From the NCBI GenBank assembly GCA_030849065.1, contig JASAON010001583.1, positions 1-64,000 of the forward strand: a stretch of DNA of 64,000 nucleotides. Reading direction: 5' to 3'. Position numbers and translations under genes: made by a program. The stretch is from Jaenimonas drosophilae (Eukaryota; Euglenozoa; Kinetoplastea; Trypanosomatida; Trypanosomatidae). Positions 24,538-34,285 of the stretch are shown here, piece by piece. Position 1 is the first letter of the stretch. Every line of letters starts with the position of its first letter. A model generated the notes under the pieces. That model did not search any database, was not told the DNA's origin, and worked only from the letters and a program-made list of their open reading frames with translations.

Positions 24538-26727
24538 ATGTCCGCCATAGCCACCATGGATGCTGTGCAGGTGAAGGAGCTCCTGGCAGCACACGACCAG
24601 CGCATTGCCTCCATCTTTCAGCACAACGTTCCGGAGCTCGGCCTGCGTAGGATCGATGCAACGGTGCTGCGCTACCTCCTCGTCATGCTCGAAGGCCAGA
24701 CAGATCCACAGTCCTACCTCCCTGAAGAAGTCATGGAGGAAACGATGAACTGCTTCTTTCAGGAGTTCGAGGTTTTCCCCAACGAGGGAGCGATGCGCGC
24801 CGGGTCCAAGGCCATCACTGAGGCCATGGAGCGTGATGGGGTCACGCGTCGTCCATCTGAAGACTCCAACCGTCTTACCAACGCCATCAGCATCGGCCGC
24901 CAGTACGAGGAGAATCTCCGTAAAGCAACCATGATGAAGACTGTGGGCAAGGTGGCGGTGGCCAACACCAACGAGGACTGGTCGTGGGAGACGAAGCGTA
25001 ACGCGGCCAAGGACGTCCGTAAGAAGCGTAAGGAGGATGAAAAGAAGGCCATGCTGGCGGAGGAGTACGAGGAGTTCCTCAAGAAGCGTGGTATCGCCAA
25101 CGCGTCGGCCATTACCAAGCTCCACCACAAGAGTGAAGGTGCCAGCTTCTCAACCGATATCCGTTGCGAGGACATCCATATTCACATGGGCAAGCAGGTG
25201 CTGCTCGACCAGACAGACCTGATTCTCATCACTGGCCACAAGTACGGCTTAATCGGCCGAAATGGTGCGGGTAAGACTACGCTACTCCGCGCTCTGGCAG
25301 AGCGAGAGTTGGAAGGCGTAAGCCCCTTCATGCAGATCCTTCACGTGGAGCAGGAGATTGCCGCTGGACACGAGACACCCCTGCAGGTTATTCTATCCAC
25401 CGATGTGGAGCGTGTGCAGCTTCTGGAAGAGGAGCAGGAGCTGCTGAAGCGTAACGACGATGAGGCCAGCGCGCGCCTGAATGAGGTCTACTCACGCCTT
25501 GATGCAATCGATGCTCACAGTGCAGAATCTAAGGCGGCTGCCATTCTTCACGGTCTCAGTTTTACGCGTGAGATGATGACGTGCCCGACCAAGTCCCTCT
25601 CTGGTGGTTGGCGCATGCGTGTGGCACTCGCCCGTGCGCTCTTTGTCGAGCCCGATGTCCTGCTGCTCGATGAGCCTACCAACCATTTGGATCTCTTTGC
25701 AGTGCTGTGGCTTGAGCAGTTTCTCAAGGACTGGAAGAAGACGCTGGTTGTGGTTTCCCACTCACGTACCTTCCTCAACAATGTGTGTGAGGAGGTGATT
25801 CACTTGGTTGGCACGCACCTTACCTACTACACCGGTAACTACGACCAGTTCGAGATCACCCGTGTGGAGCAAATGCGCCAGCAGAAGAAGCAGCATGACT
25901 CCCAGGAGAAGAAGCGTGAGCACATTCAGTCCTTCATTGACAAGTTCCGTTACAGCGCTGCACGTGCCAAGATGGCCCAATCACGTATCAAGGCGCTAGA
26001 GCGCATGGAGCTCGTGGCAGATGTCGTCACAGACCCGCAGTTTGCCTTTAAGTTTCCTGAGCCAGACTTGGTCTCTGGTGCCTTTATCACCTTGGTGGAT
26101 TGTGAGTTTGGCTACAAGGCAGGCTCGTGCCTCTTCAAGGACGTCAACTTTGGCCTTGATGAGAACAGCCGTATTGTGCTGGTGGGAGCCAACGGTGTGG
26201 GTAAGTCAACTTTCATGAATGTGTGCCGTGGTATTCTGGAGCCCCGCAGCGGAACAGCAGTCCGCAATCAGAAGGTGCGTGTGGCGCACTTTGCTCAGCA
26301 CCATTTGGAGAGCCTGACGCCTCAGCTTTCTTCTCTGGAGTTCCTGCGGTCGAAGTTCCCGCACATGGAGGATCAGCAGCTTCGCGCACACCTTGGCAGC
26401 ATGGGCTTGTCCGCTGACCGTGCCTTGCAGCCTATCTACACCCTCAGTGGTGGCCAGAAGTCGCGTCTGGTCCTGGCGTGGATCACCTTCACCAAGCCCC
26501 ACCTCCTCCTTCTCGATGAGCCGACCAATCACCTGGATATTGACACCGTCAATGCACTCATTGAAGCCTTGCTGGCCTACAAGGGTGGCCTTCTGGTCAT
26601 TTCCCACGACGAGTACTTCATCACCTCACTGTGCGATGATATCTACGTCTGCGACTCCCAGCGTGTGGCCAAGTTTGAGGGTGACTTCGAGGCCTACCGT
26701 GCTTCCATCACGAAGCAGCTGAAGTAG
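24538..26727 (+). CDS. ABCF3: ABC-F family ATPase (GCN20/ABCF3-like)
   Basis: Soluble twin-ATPase protein of about 729 residues acting on ribosomes. GCN20-type members support general-control (eIF2 alpha kinase) signalling or translation. After a helical N-terminal region and a charged linker (KKRKEDEKKAM), the first ATPase has Walker A GRNGAGKTT, signature SLSGGWRMR and Walker B LLLDEPTNHLD. The ABC-F linker between the domains contains the typical IQSFIDKFRYSAARA segment. The second ATPase has GANGVGKST, TLSGGQKSR and another LLLDEPTNHLD. No transmembrane segment, as the family requires. The ATG at 24538 was taken; the frame begins at a TTG at 24517, and another ATG in good context (CCACCATGG) lies at 24556. 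Confidence 0.93.
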   Translation: MSAIATMDAVQVKELLAAHDQRIASIFQHNVPELGLRRIDATVLRYLLVMLEGQTDPQSYLPEEVMEETMNCFFQEFEVFPNEGAMRAGSKAITEAMERDGVTRRPSEDSNRLTNAISIGRQYEENLRKATMMKTVGKVAVANTNEDWSWETKRNAAKDVRKKRKEDEKKAMLAEEYEEFLKKRGIANASAITKLHHKSEGASFSTDIRCEDIHIHMGKQVLLDQTDLILITGHKYGLIGRNGAGKTTLLRALAERELEGVSPFMQILHVEQEIAAGHETPLQVILSTDVERVQLLEEEQELLKRNDDEASARLNEVYSRLDAIDAHSAESKAAAILHGLSFTREMMTCPTKSLSGGWRMRVALARALFVEPDVLLLDEPTNHLDLFAVLWLEQFLKDWKKTLVVVSHSRTFLNNVCEEVIHLVGTHLTYYTGNYDQFEITRVEQMRQQKKQHDSQEKKREHIQSFIDKFRYSAARAKMAQSRIKALERMELVADVVTDPQFAFKFPEPDLVSGAFITLVDCEFGYKAGSCLFKDVNFGLDENSRIVLVGANGVGKSTFMNVCRGILEPRSGTAVRNQKVRVAHFAQHHLESLTPQLSSLEFLRSKFPHMEDQQLRAHLGSMGLSADRALQPIYTLSGGQKSRLVLAWITFTKPHLLLLDEPTNHLDIDTVNALIEALLAYKGGLLVISHDEYFITSLCDDIYVCDSQRVAKFEGDFEAYRASITKQLK

Positions 26728-26925
26728 GGCGAGCCGTGAATACCCACAAACACGCCACCATAAGACCAGTGTCGCCCATAAGTTTCGTAATGAATTCACA
26801 CAATGAATACTGGTTGTTGTTGATCGGTGTGTGGCACTTGATGCGCTGTAGCTGGGGTCAAAATTCTCTCTCTTTCACCTCGTATGACTCATTAGGAAGT
26901 GTGGTGCAGATTGCTCTAGTGCTCA

Positions 26926-27306
26926 ATGGCGTCAACAGATAATCAGGCTGAGGAACAGCCTTCTCTGGAGTCTAAGTTGGCTGACCTCATGCGGGCGTTG
27001 AAGCAAAACGATTCCGAAAGTTGGCCAGGGAAGCCTCAGAACGCCATCGAGCTGGACTTAACCACGCCATGTGCCACATCCACGTCTTCTGGTGAGGCAG
27101 TCGTCTCGGCACACTCCATCAAACCTAATGAGGATCAGAACTCATTGGATGCTCTCATGTCCGCCTACGTCAACGATATTCAGAACATTCGCAATCTGGA
27201 TGCAAAGCCGTCGTCCACTGAGCAGCAGACAACGGAGGCGGACCCTTCATCTCTGGACTTTGCCAGCCTGCTCAAGAAGCTAGATGAGCTCCCGCCGTTG
27301 AAGTAG
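26926..27306 (+). CDS. Small acidic hypothetical protein, 126 aa
   Basis: Unrecognised. It is acidic, Ser/Thr/Glu-rich and probably disordered, with short amphipathic helices at both ends (LESKLADLMRALKQ near residue 15; LDFASLLKKLDELPPLK at the C-terminus). The helices could be short linear binding motifs. No membrane segment or targeting signal. It starts at an ATG 198 bases after the ABC-F gene. Codon choice matches its neighbours, which supports a real gene. Confidence 0.6.
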   Translation: MASTDNQAEEQPSLESKLADLMRALKQNDSESWPGKPQNAIELDLTTPCATSTSSGEAVVSAHSIKPNEDQNSLDALMSAYVNDIQNIRNLDAKPSSTEQQTTEADPSSLDFASLLKKLDELPPLK

Positions 27307-27610
27307 GGTACACTTGCTGCTTGTGGCGGTTGTAGTACTTCTCAATGACCACAAACGTGTTTTTACCGGAGTCTAAGATGAATGAATGTCATGTGTCTGT
27401 CTCAAGGACTATCGATGCACAACTTCTTGCTCTTCTATTCTACGATATGCACCTTGTTCTACAGCCCAACAGACAGAAGAAGGATCGAGCTTTTCTTGGG
27501 CTGACTGACGTCAGAACTTGTTCGCTTCGCTCGATTTCACTCGGCACCAGACGTACCGACATTAAAACACCATAGAAACGCACCAATCATTAGATTGAAT
27601 AGATACAAAA
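27307..27610. other. Intergenic spacer, 304 bases
   Basis: Untranslated sequence between the small acidic gene and the ECO1-like gene. T/C tracts are weak. No gene seen. Confidence 0.4.
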
Positions 27611-29311
27611 ATGAAACAAACGACGCTGTTCTCATTCTTCCCATCTTCAGCGGCAAAGCCTACAGTGAAGTCGTCGACCGACATTGCAGATCATCCTACT
27701 TTCGGGTCCACTACTTCTCATTGCCGTAGTTCAGATGCACTTTCATCTGTGAAAGCTGTGGCAGGCTCTCCGGATGGCCGCACTTCCAGCTCCAGCGCCA
27801 TGGGTGAAGGACTCACTGTTTCTACACCATCAACTGAACGTCGAAGTAGCAACCAGCTCACACATCTAGCTGACCTTTGCGCGCCACTCACTCCGCTCAA
27901 CATGGAAGCATCTGATTCTGACGACGACATGTGTCTGGGTGATCTCATCTTTGCTTCTGTGGGGGCACCACAGGAGCCTCAGCCCTCTGACAACGCATGT
28001 GGAGAGGATGCGGCGTCGATACTTGAGAAACGGTACCGTGGGTGGGCTGAAGCTGTGGAACCTTCTGAAAAACTCAACGCAGATATCTGTGCTGCTTCAC
28101 CTGTCCTTCTTACACCCGTACCCCATCACTCAACAGTTGCAAAACCGAGTCATCGCCTGGCGCAAACGTTTCTTGATTTTGGGCAAAACAACGCGGATTC
28201 CTGCCCCAAGTGCGGAATGCTACACGCTGAAGTGGAGGAGGATCGAGAGCTTCACCGCCGGCTGTGTGGAGCACTTCAGCAGCGCCGCCGCGGCACACCT
28301 CAGCGCACATCCTCCAAGAGACCACGTACTTCATCCGCTGCTGCACATGACGCCTTGGACATCACGTCCACGACGGATTGGCTTGCTTCAGATTCGGTGG
28401 TGCCATTGCTGGACCGCCTTGTGCAGGAGACTGGCACCTCGTCACGTGGCGCAGAGTCTCGGGCAAGTGCAAAGTGCACCACGAAAATTCCGCTTCCTCA
28501 ACCAATGCAAGCGCCATCCCAACCCAGCCTCCCTGCTTCTCCATCTCCATTGACCGCCAATCCTTCCATGCTGCGTGTCTACGCCCTACGCTGCGGCACC
28601 AACCCCAACGTGTTCATGCTTCAGTTATTGGACGCCCTTCACTTCGCCGAGGCCTCTCTCGACGCGGCGGGGTACTGCGTGGTTATTGTTGTCCATGAAC
28701 GCACTCAACGGCTCCTGTGCGCTGTGGCGGGACGCCCGTCGACACGTGAACAAGACCCACAACTGGAGCTTCGTCCACGTGCTGATGGACCGCCTACCTG
28801 CCATACACGACGTGTTCTTACCTTTTGCGACGTGAACTTCTTGTGGCTGCAGCCACTGGAGATTTTGGCAAAGGTGGTGAGTCACGCGTCAGAGAGCTCG
28901 GCTGAGGCGATGGTTACTGCCAAGACGGCCATGAGACGCTTGTTTGGAGGACCGGCGGAGGCCCAACGACGGGTGGAGTGGTGCCAACAACAGGCTCAAG
29001 ACCTCCAGCGAGGGTCTTTGCACGTTGCACTATCCTCCCTGGCTGGAGAAGTTGTCTATGGGCATCAGCTACAACCGCTGGAGCACTTCTCATTTGCCTC
29101 CACAGCAGTTGAGGTTGCATCTGCGATCATTGTACTCAGCTGCTGTCTCAATTGCCCCGTGAACGACGAGGGGGAGGATGAACCGATTCTCTTCATTCAT
29201 GAAGATGATGAAGCAGAACTTGTTGGTGCTGAGAGGGAGAGCTCTAGTGGGCCATCTTCTCAACGAGATCATGATGAACTGCTTCGACTAAGCGACGTGG
29301 AGTCAGATTAG
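27611..29311 (+). CDS. ECO1: ECO1/ESCO-like cohesin acetyltransferase with PIP box
   Basis: 566 residues. The extreme N-terminus MKQTTLFSFF contains a textbook PCNA-interacting box: Gln3, Leu6, Phe9, Phe10 (QxxLxxFF). After a long disordered Ser/Thr-rich region, residues about 188-220 carry the ESCO-type zinc finger (FLDFGQ followed by SCPKCGM), with ligands Cys-x2-Cys-x13-His-x3-Cys; the family normally ends in His rather than Cys. A basic linker leads to a C-terminal region (about 320-510) that I take as the acetyltransferase part, with the opening LRVYALRC and several beta/alpha elements. I cannot see a convincing GNAT acetyl-CoA loop. ECO1 acetylates SMC3 during S phase to establish cohesion, recruited by PCNA, which the PIP box fits. 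Confidence 0.75.
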   Translation: MKQTTLFSFFPSSAAKPTVKSSTDIADHPTFGSTTSHCRSSDALSSVKAVAGSPDGRTSSSSAMGEGLTVSTPSTERRSSNQLTHLADLCAPLTPLNMEASDSDDDMCLGDLIFASVGAPQEPQPSDNACGEDAASILEKRYRGWAEAVEPSEKLNADICAASPVLLTPVPHHSTVAKPSHRLAQTFLDFGQNNADSCPKCGMLHAEVEEDRELHRRLCGALQQRRRGTPQRTSSKRPRTSSAAAHDALDITSTTDWLASDSVVPLLDRLVQETGTSSRGAESRASAKCTTKIPLPQPMQAPSQPSLPASPSPLTANPSMLRVYALRCGTNPNVFMLQLLDALHFAEASLDAAGYCVVIVVHERTQRLLCAVAGRPSTREQDPQLELRPRADGPPTCHTRRVLTFCDVNFLWLQPLEILAKVVSHASESSAEAMVTAKTAMRRLFGGPAEAQRRVEWCQQQAQDLQRGSLHVALSSLAGEVVYGHQLQPLEHFSFASTAVEVASAIIVLSCCLNCPVNDEGEDEPILFIHEDDEAELVGAERESSSGPSSQRDHDELLRLSDVESD

Positions 29312-29661
29312 GTCATTGCCCATCAACACTACCAACCTCTTGGTGGACGGCCGTCTCTAGGAGCAAAGCGCTCCTCGCACACGACTTTTTTTGTACCGTT
29401 GTTCCTCATCACGAGATACTTCATCCTTGTCACTGCCCTACGTCATTGATACCTTCATTTCCTTCTCATCTCACTCTTCTAGGTGCCAAAAAACGATTCA
29501 TCGCTTTCCGTTCATAGTTACTCCCCGCTGTTGGGTGCGTCTAATTCTGACTCTACCGCAGTTGTCGCCCGCACAACGAACTTCACGTTACGTCCTTCCA
29601 TTCCCTAATACTGCGCCAGTACACATAACTCCGTACTTCCGACATCTACACCCCCATTAAC
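29312..29661 (+). promoter_or_regulatory. Spacer with predicted trans-splice acceptor for U2AF35
   Basis: A 350-base spacer. A T/C-rich stretch (29455-29482) ends in CTAG at 29479-29482. Further T/C sequence lies closer to the ATG at 29662. Confidence 0.5.
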
Positions 29662-30399
29662 ATGTACGGCAGTGGCAATCCTTCCCACCACAACATGGGT
29701 GGCACCGATCGATGCCTGTTCTTCTCAAAGATGGGTGCGTGCCGCCACGGAGATGGTTGCACCAAGGTTCACGTACGTCCGAGCGCGTCTCAGACGGTTC
29801 TCTTCCCCTTCATGTACCCCAACCCCATGGCCGTGGACCACCTCAGCGACCGTGACTGGAGCCAACTGGAGTTCGACAAGAAGTACCTCAAGCGACACTT
29901 CCAGAAGTTCTACAAGGATGCGTGGAGGACCTTCATGGAGTTCGGCCGCATCATTGAGCTGCGGGTAGTGAGCAACCTGGGAGATCATCTTCTTGGCAAT
30001 GTCTACATCCGTTTTGCTGAGCAGGACGTGGCCCAGAAGATCACGACGGACCTCCGTGCGAAGAAGCTCAACGACATCATCGTCCTTCCTGAGCTCTGCC
30101 CAGTCACTAACTTTGCGGAGGCCTGCTGCAAGGAGGATTTGGATGGGACGTGTGCCCGTGGAGCGCAGTGCAACTACCTTCACATCATGAAGGTATCCCG
30201 AAAGCTGATTGAGAAACTTGAGAAGGAGCAGAACAAGTACTGGAAGAAGATGGAGCGACGGGCTGCGGAGGCCAGCACCTCGAGCCGCCATCGCAAGCGC
30301 TCCCGCGATGCAGATGACGCCGGACCATCTGCCTCAGGAGAGCTTTGCCACATCTGCGGCAAGAGTGGCCATCTCTCTAGGGAGTGCCCCATGAAGTAA
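29662..30399 (+). CDS. U2AF35: U2AF small subunit (U2AF35) with added zinc knuckle
   Basis: Splicing factor that recognises the AG at 3' splice sites, here presumably for trans-splicing. The 245-residue protein has the U2AF35 layout. CCCH finger 1 is Cys18-x8-Cys27-x5-Cys33-x3-His37. An atypical RRM (U2AF-homology motif, about 45-145) has LRVVSNLGDHLLGNVYIRF as its core. CCCH finger 2 is about Cys156-x7-Cys-x5-Cys-x3-His174. A charged helix and a basic RHRKRSR stretch replace the RS domain. The C-terminus adds a retroviral-type CCHC zinc knuckle (CHICGKSGHLSREC), absent from human U2AF35, giving a second nucleic-acid contact. Confidence 0.92.
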   Translation: MYGSGNPSHHNMGGTDRCLFFSKMGACRHGDGCTKVHVRPSASQTVLFPFMYPNPMAVDHLSDRDWSQLEFDKKYLKRHFQKFYKDAWRTFMEFGRIIELRVVSNLGDHLLGNVYIRFAEQDVAQKITTDLRAKKLNDIIVLPELCPVTNFAEACCKEDLDGTCARGAQCNYLHIMKVSRKLIEKLEKEQNKYWKKMERRAAEASTSSRHRKRSRDADDAGPSASGELCHICGKSGHLSRECPMK

Positions 30400-31416
30400 G
30401 AAGAAGGAAAGACTACTGATACGTACCCGCCGTGCGGATGAAGGAGGACGAGACTATTCCGACAGTCATCACATCGTCCTCCCTCCTTCAGCACGCCATT
30501 CAACATGCGGGATGATGGGACACCACCCACACACTTGCTTCGGCGCAGCAACCCATTTCGAGGTAAAGATAATGGCATGCGAGAGGGGGAACTATTCTTC
30601 TCGTTGCCAGGTGAGGGGCTGTGTAGACCGTTGCAGCTGAGCTCGATGTGCAGCCCCAAGTGTGGTGCTCATAGAGGCTATGCCATCTGGAGTGTGGATG
30701 AACTCGTGATTGATGGGAGGGAGATGTGACGAGCGGGTGTCGGTGTGCTGAGCTCCCACAACAGCAGATGCCTCCAGTGGCGTTAAGCTTGAATTCATCG
30801 TTAGTGTTCGAAATGTTGTTTGAAGTTGTCGTCAGTGGTAATAAGTGAGAGTGTGGAAGGCATCGCGTGTACTCGGCAGCGCATCAACACTGCAAAGGCT
30901 TGAAGCTAGAAGGAACCGTGAAGTCCACTCTGGACAGGTGCACCCTTCGCCACGACCCTTCGCCCTACTCTTTTGTTGGGTTCGACATCCTGGCAGACAT
31001 ACTGATGGCCAAGAGGGCTCTCCATAGGTATTGCAACCCTACAGCGTGGATGGATGGAGGATTGCCCTCCTTCTGCAACATCCGCTCACGGGAGAGGGCG
31101 GTGACCGGAGAGTGTGGTGTGGCATGTGATCAGAGAGCAGCAATTCGAGGCTGCTTCTTTCCATATTGACTTGTGTCGGCGTATCCATAACACAAAAAGA
31201 AGCACCACGTTTGATGATCTCAGATGAGAAAATGACGCTGGGTGAGACGATTCTCTCTCCAGCTGGTGCTGGTTTCCTACCTGGATTCCAAACATTCGCC
31301 TTGTCCTTTCAAACCCATTGCTTACTTCTTCATTGAATTGTTCACATGTATTAGACCCCACCGCATAGCTATCAACCCTCAACCTACAATCTTCTCACAC
31401 AATCGAACATCTTCTC
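30400..31416. other. Intergenic spacer, about 1.0 kb
   Basis: No credible gene. A frame of about 100 codons from 30867 starts at GTG and has no recognisable features. A long antisense frame overlapping the 3' end of U2AF35 lacks coding character. A T/C tract at 31246-31290 and the sequence before 31410 could provide acceptors for P5CDH. Confidence 0.5.
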
Positions 31417-33099
31417 ATGCTGCGCCGAACTTTCCCCGTGGCGTACGCCCTCCTCCGCACCCCTCCCACGGCGAATGAGCCCATGGACAACTTCGAGCCA
31501 GGATCAGCCTCAGCCAAAGGTGTGCTCGCTGCATGCCAGTCTCTTCGCCAGCGAACGGTTGACTGCCCCATCATCATCAATGGTGAGCGCTTCAAGACAT
31601 CCAACTCGTTCAAGCGTACCGCCCCCACCGATCACAGCCAACACCTCGCCACGGGCTACAACGCCACGCCTGAGTTGGCGAAGAAGGCGGTGGAGTCTGC
31701 CATCACCGCTGGACGCGAGTGGCGCCAGGTTCCATGGCGCGATCGGGCAGCCATCTTCCTCAAGGCGGCACACCTCCTCTCGACCAAGTACCGCCACGAC
31801 ATGCGGGCAGCCACCATGTTGGGCCAGTCAAAGAACCCATGGCAGGCGGAGATTGATTCAATCGCGGAGTCCTGCGATTTCCTGCGCTACAATGTGCACT
31901 TTGCGGAGCAACTGTACCGAGAGCAGCCCCAGACGATCGCCAACTCCGGCTCGTGGAACATGACGGACTACCGGCCGCTCGAGGGCTTTGTCACGGCTGT
32001 CACGCCCTTCAACTTCACCGCCATCGCCGCCAACCTGGCGGGTACCCCGGCACTCATGGGCAACTCTGTTGTGTGGAAGCCCTCCCCGGGTGCTATCCTC
32101 TCCAACTACCTCATGATGGAGATTTTCGAGGAGGCGGGCCTGCCGCCGGGCGTCATCAACTTTCTGCCATGCGAGCCCTCCGTGATGGATGCGGTGGTCC
32201 ATAGCGATCCTCGACTGGCGGCTGTGGCCTTCACCGGCTCCACCAAGGTCTTCACGGAGATCAACAAGAACATCTACGGCAGACTTGAGATGTACCGCAA
32301 CTTCCCCCGCATCACTGGTGAGACGGGAGGTAAGGACTTCCACATTGTTCACCCGTCCGCCGATTTGAAGCATGTGGCGGCGAGCACCATTCGTGGAGCC
32401 TTTGAGTATCAGGGTCAGAAGTGCAGCGCCTGCTCCCGGGCATACGTGCCCAAGAGTGTGTGGAAGGAGCTGCGTGAGCTCCTTCTTGCCGCGCAGAAGC
32501 AACTCAAGATGGGCCAGCCCGACGATTTCTCCAACTTCATGTGTGCCGTCATTGATGAAGCGGCCTTCAAGAAGAACAAGAAGTACATTGATTTGGCACA
32601 TGCGGAGTCCAACACCTACACCGTGCTTGCGGGAGGACGCTGTGATAAGAGCAAGGGCTTCTTCATTGAGCCCACCATCATTGAGACGACGGACCCACGT
32701 GGCCGTTTGATGACAGAGGAGATCTTTGGACCGGTTCTCACCATCTTCGTCTATGATGACAGCAAGCCAGGGTTCTGGCCGGAGGTGTGCACGCTGGCAG
32801 ATCAATCAACGGCCTATGGGCTGACTGGAGCGATCTTTTCACGTGACCGCGCCGCAGTGCGTGAGGCGGACCAACTCCTGCGTTACGCGTGCGGCAACTA
32901 CTACGTCAATGACAAGTGCACCGGTGCTGTGGTGGGACTCCAGCCCTTTGGCGGATCACGCCAGAGCGGGTCCAACGACAAGCCCGGTGGCCCGGCCTTT
33001 GTGAGCCGCTTCGTTGCACCACGCTCCGTGAAGGAGACCTTTGACGTGACCCCGGTCATTTCGTATCCCCATCAGCTGCCCGACGTCTACACAATCTAG
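31417..33099 (+). CDS. P5CDH: Mitochondrial delta-1-pyrroline-5-carboxylate dehydrogenase
   Basis: NAD-dependent aldehyde dehydrogenase (ALDH4 type), 560 residues, converting glutamate semialdehyde/P5C to glutamate, the last step of proline catabolism. The N-terminus MLRRTFPVAYALLRTPP is a good mitochondrial presequence. Signature stretches are VTPFNFTAIAANL near residue 195, a GNSVVWKPS strand, the catalytic glutamate in GETGGKDFHIVH near 305, the nucleophile in QGQKCSACSRAYVP near 335, and the C-terminal QPFGGSRQSGSNDKPGG. Third codon positions are strongly G/C, so the complementary strand is also open for 315 codons; that antisense frame is a shadow. Proline is a major carbon source for insect-stage trypanosomatids. 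Confidence 0.97.
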   Translation: MLRRTFPVAYALLRTPPTANEPMDNFEPGSASAKGVLAACQSLRQRTVDCPIIINGERFKTSNSFKRTAPTDHSQHLATGYNATPELAKKAVESAITAGREWRQVPWRDRAAIFLKAAHLLSTKYRHDMRAATMLGQSKNPWQAEIDSIAESCDFLRYNVHFAEQLYREQPQTIANSGSWNMTDYRPLEGFVTAVTPFNFTAIAANLAGTPALMGNSVVWKPSPGAILSNYLMMEIFEEAGLPPGVINFLPCEPSVMDAVVHSDPRLAAVAFTGSTKVFTEINKNIYGRLEMYRNFPRITGETGGKDFHIVHPSADLKHVAASTIRGAFEYQGQKCSACSRAYVPKSVWKELRELLLAAQKQLKMGQPDDFSNFMCAVIDEAAFKKNKKYIDLAHAESNTYTVLAGGRCDKSKGFFIEPTIIETTDPRGRLMTEEIFGPVLTIFVYDDSKPGFWPEVCTLADQSTAYGLTGAIFSRDRAAVREADQLLRYACGNYYVNDKCTGAVVGLQPFGGSRQSGSNDKPGGPAFVSRFVAPRSVKETFDVTPVISYPHQLPDVYTI

Positions 33100-34285
33100 A
33101 CTGAGGGCATGCTGCTACCGTACTCCTCTTCCTCCTCCTCCCTCATGGCCGCCCCCCCTCCATATTTTGTGGTGTTTGATCAATGAACTACAGATCGTAG
33201 GTTTCTTTTTATGTCGTTATCGTCGTGTGGCCTGGATGCCGATGGCGGCGTATATTGCCTCTGGGCCTATCCTCCACTCCGCGTGCGCTATCCCGTGTCC
33301 TATGATTGGGTAGGTAGGTGGGTGGAGGAGCGTGGAAGGCTCAGATTCCTTTGTTGAATTGCTGCCGTGGCATTCTTTCTACTCTCTTCCGACGCACTCC
33401 AGCCGCATTTGATTACCAACCACCACCTTCTCGTTGTTTACTGTTATATGTTGTGGGTCGTTGGGTGGATGGCTGGCCGAACGACGGACGGTGAGGGTTG
33501 CGATAATGATTCACTCTGTTGATGGATGAATCACTCGAGGCACTGAAATCAGTGGGAGTGGCTGGCGGTCTCTGGAAGGAGCACATGCTGTGGTGGAAAG
33601 GAGAGCGTGGGGGAGTGAACTCATGAAGAAACTGCCCCACCTCGTATCACAACGCATACGTGTGAGCCAACCTTCGCAGGCAGCTATGCGCACCCCTTTT
33701 TCTTCTTCCATTGTTTTCTTGCTTTCAATTCGAAGGATACGTTGAACCCAACACTTTTGCTCGTGTACTAGCTGGTCTTCTTGTTGTGGGGCTAACATTC
33801 AGCGAAGAGCGTTGGAAGCTGATGTTAACATTGAGTGTTAAGGATATCTGCACACATGACGCGAAGTGAGATGACCTATGACCATTGCTCCTCTTTTCTC
33901 TTGTGCTCTTCTCTCTTCTTTCCACAGCTTGGTTGGTGACGCCAGCAACTTCCTGTCGAGTAGACGACACTCTCGTCCACTTGTGCTTCACACATTGAGA
34001 AGCTCAACGCTGGTGAGTGTGTTCTCTACCCACAAGTACCTAGCATCTACAACACCATCAATCTCTTTGCTTCCTCCCCCTCCACACCCACACCCACACA
34101 GACTCCCCCTTCATTTCATTTTCCCCATCCCTTGAGCGTGGCCCGGCGCGTCACTTCTTCTCTCACTCAACACCTTCCACGTTGATTTGCATCGCCCCCA
34201 GACGAGAAGATCAATCACTTTCTTTTGTTTCATACGACGCTGGCGACGTGCCCCTTGATTCCATCTTAGTTCCGAGCTACGAATT
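33100..34285 (+). promoter_or_regulatory. 1.2 kb spacer with strong trans-splice acceptor
   Basis: No gene seen. A long T/C tract at 33887-33927 ends in CACAG (33923-33927), 359 bases before the kinase ATG. Further T/C/A-rich sequence with CACACCCACAC lies at 34060-34100. The region upstream includes the P5CDH 3' UTR. Confidence 0.55.

Noticed and set aside
24529..25128. 199-codon minus-strand frame overlapping the ABC-F gene
   Set aside because: Leu/Val/Gly-rich complement of the coding strand; not a gene.
30960..31000. A GGTTCGA-type T-loop resemblance
   Set aside because: The rest of a tRNA cloverleaf could not be found around it, and the consensus is mismatched.
30867..31169. 100-codon frame before P5CDH
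   Set aside because: Begins at GTG and has no family or compositional support.
31858..32805. 315-codon open frame on the minus strand inside P5CDH
   Set aside because: A shadow caused by GC-ending codons; the sense frame encodes an unmistakable aldehyde dehydrogenase.
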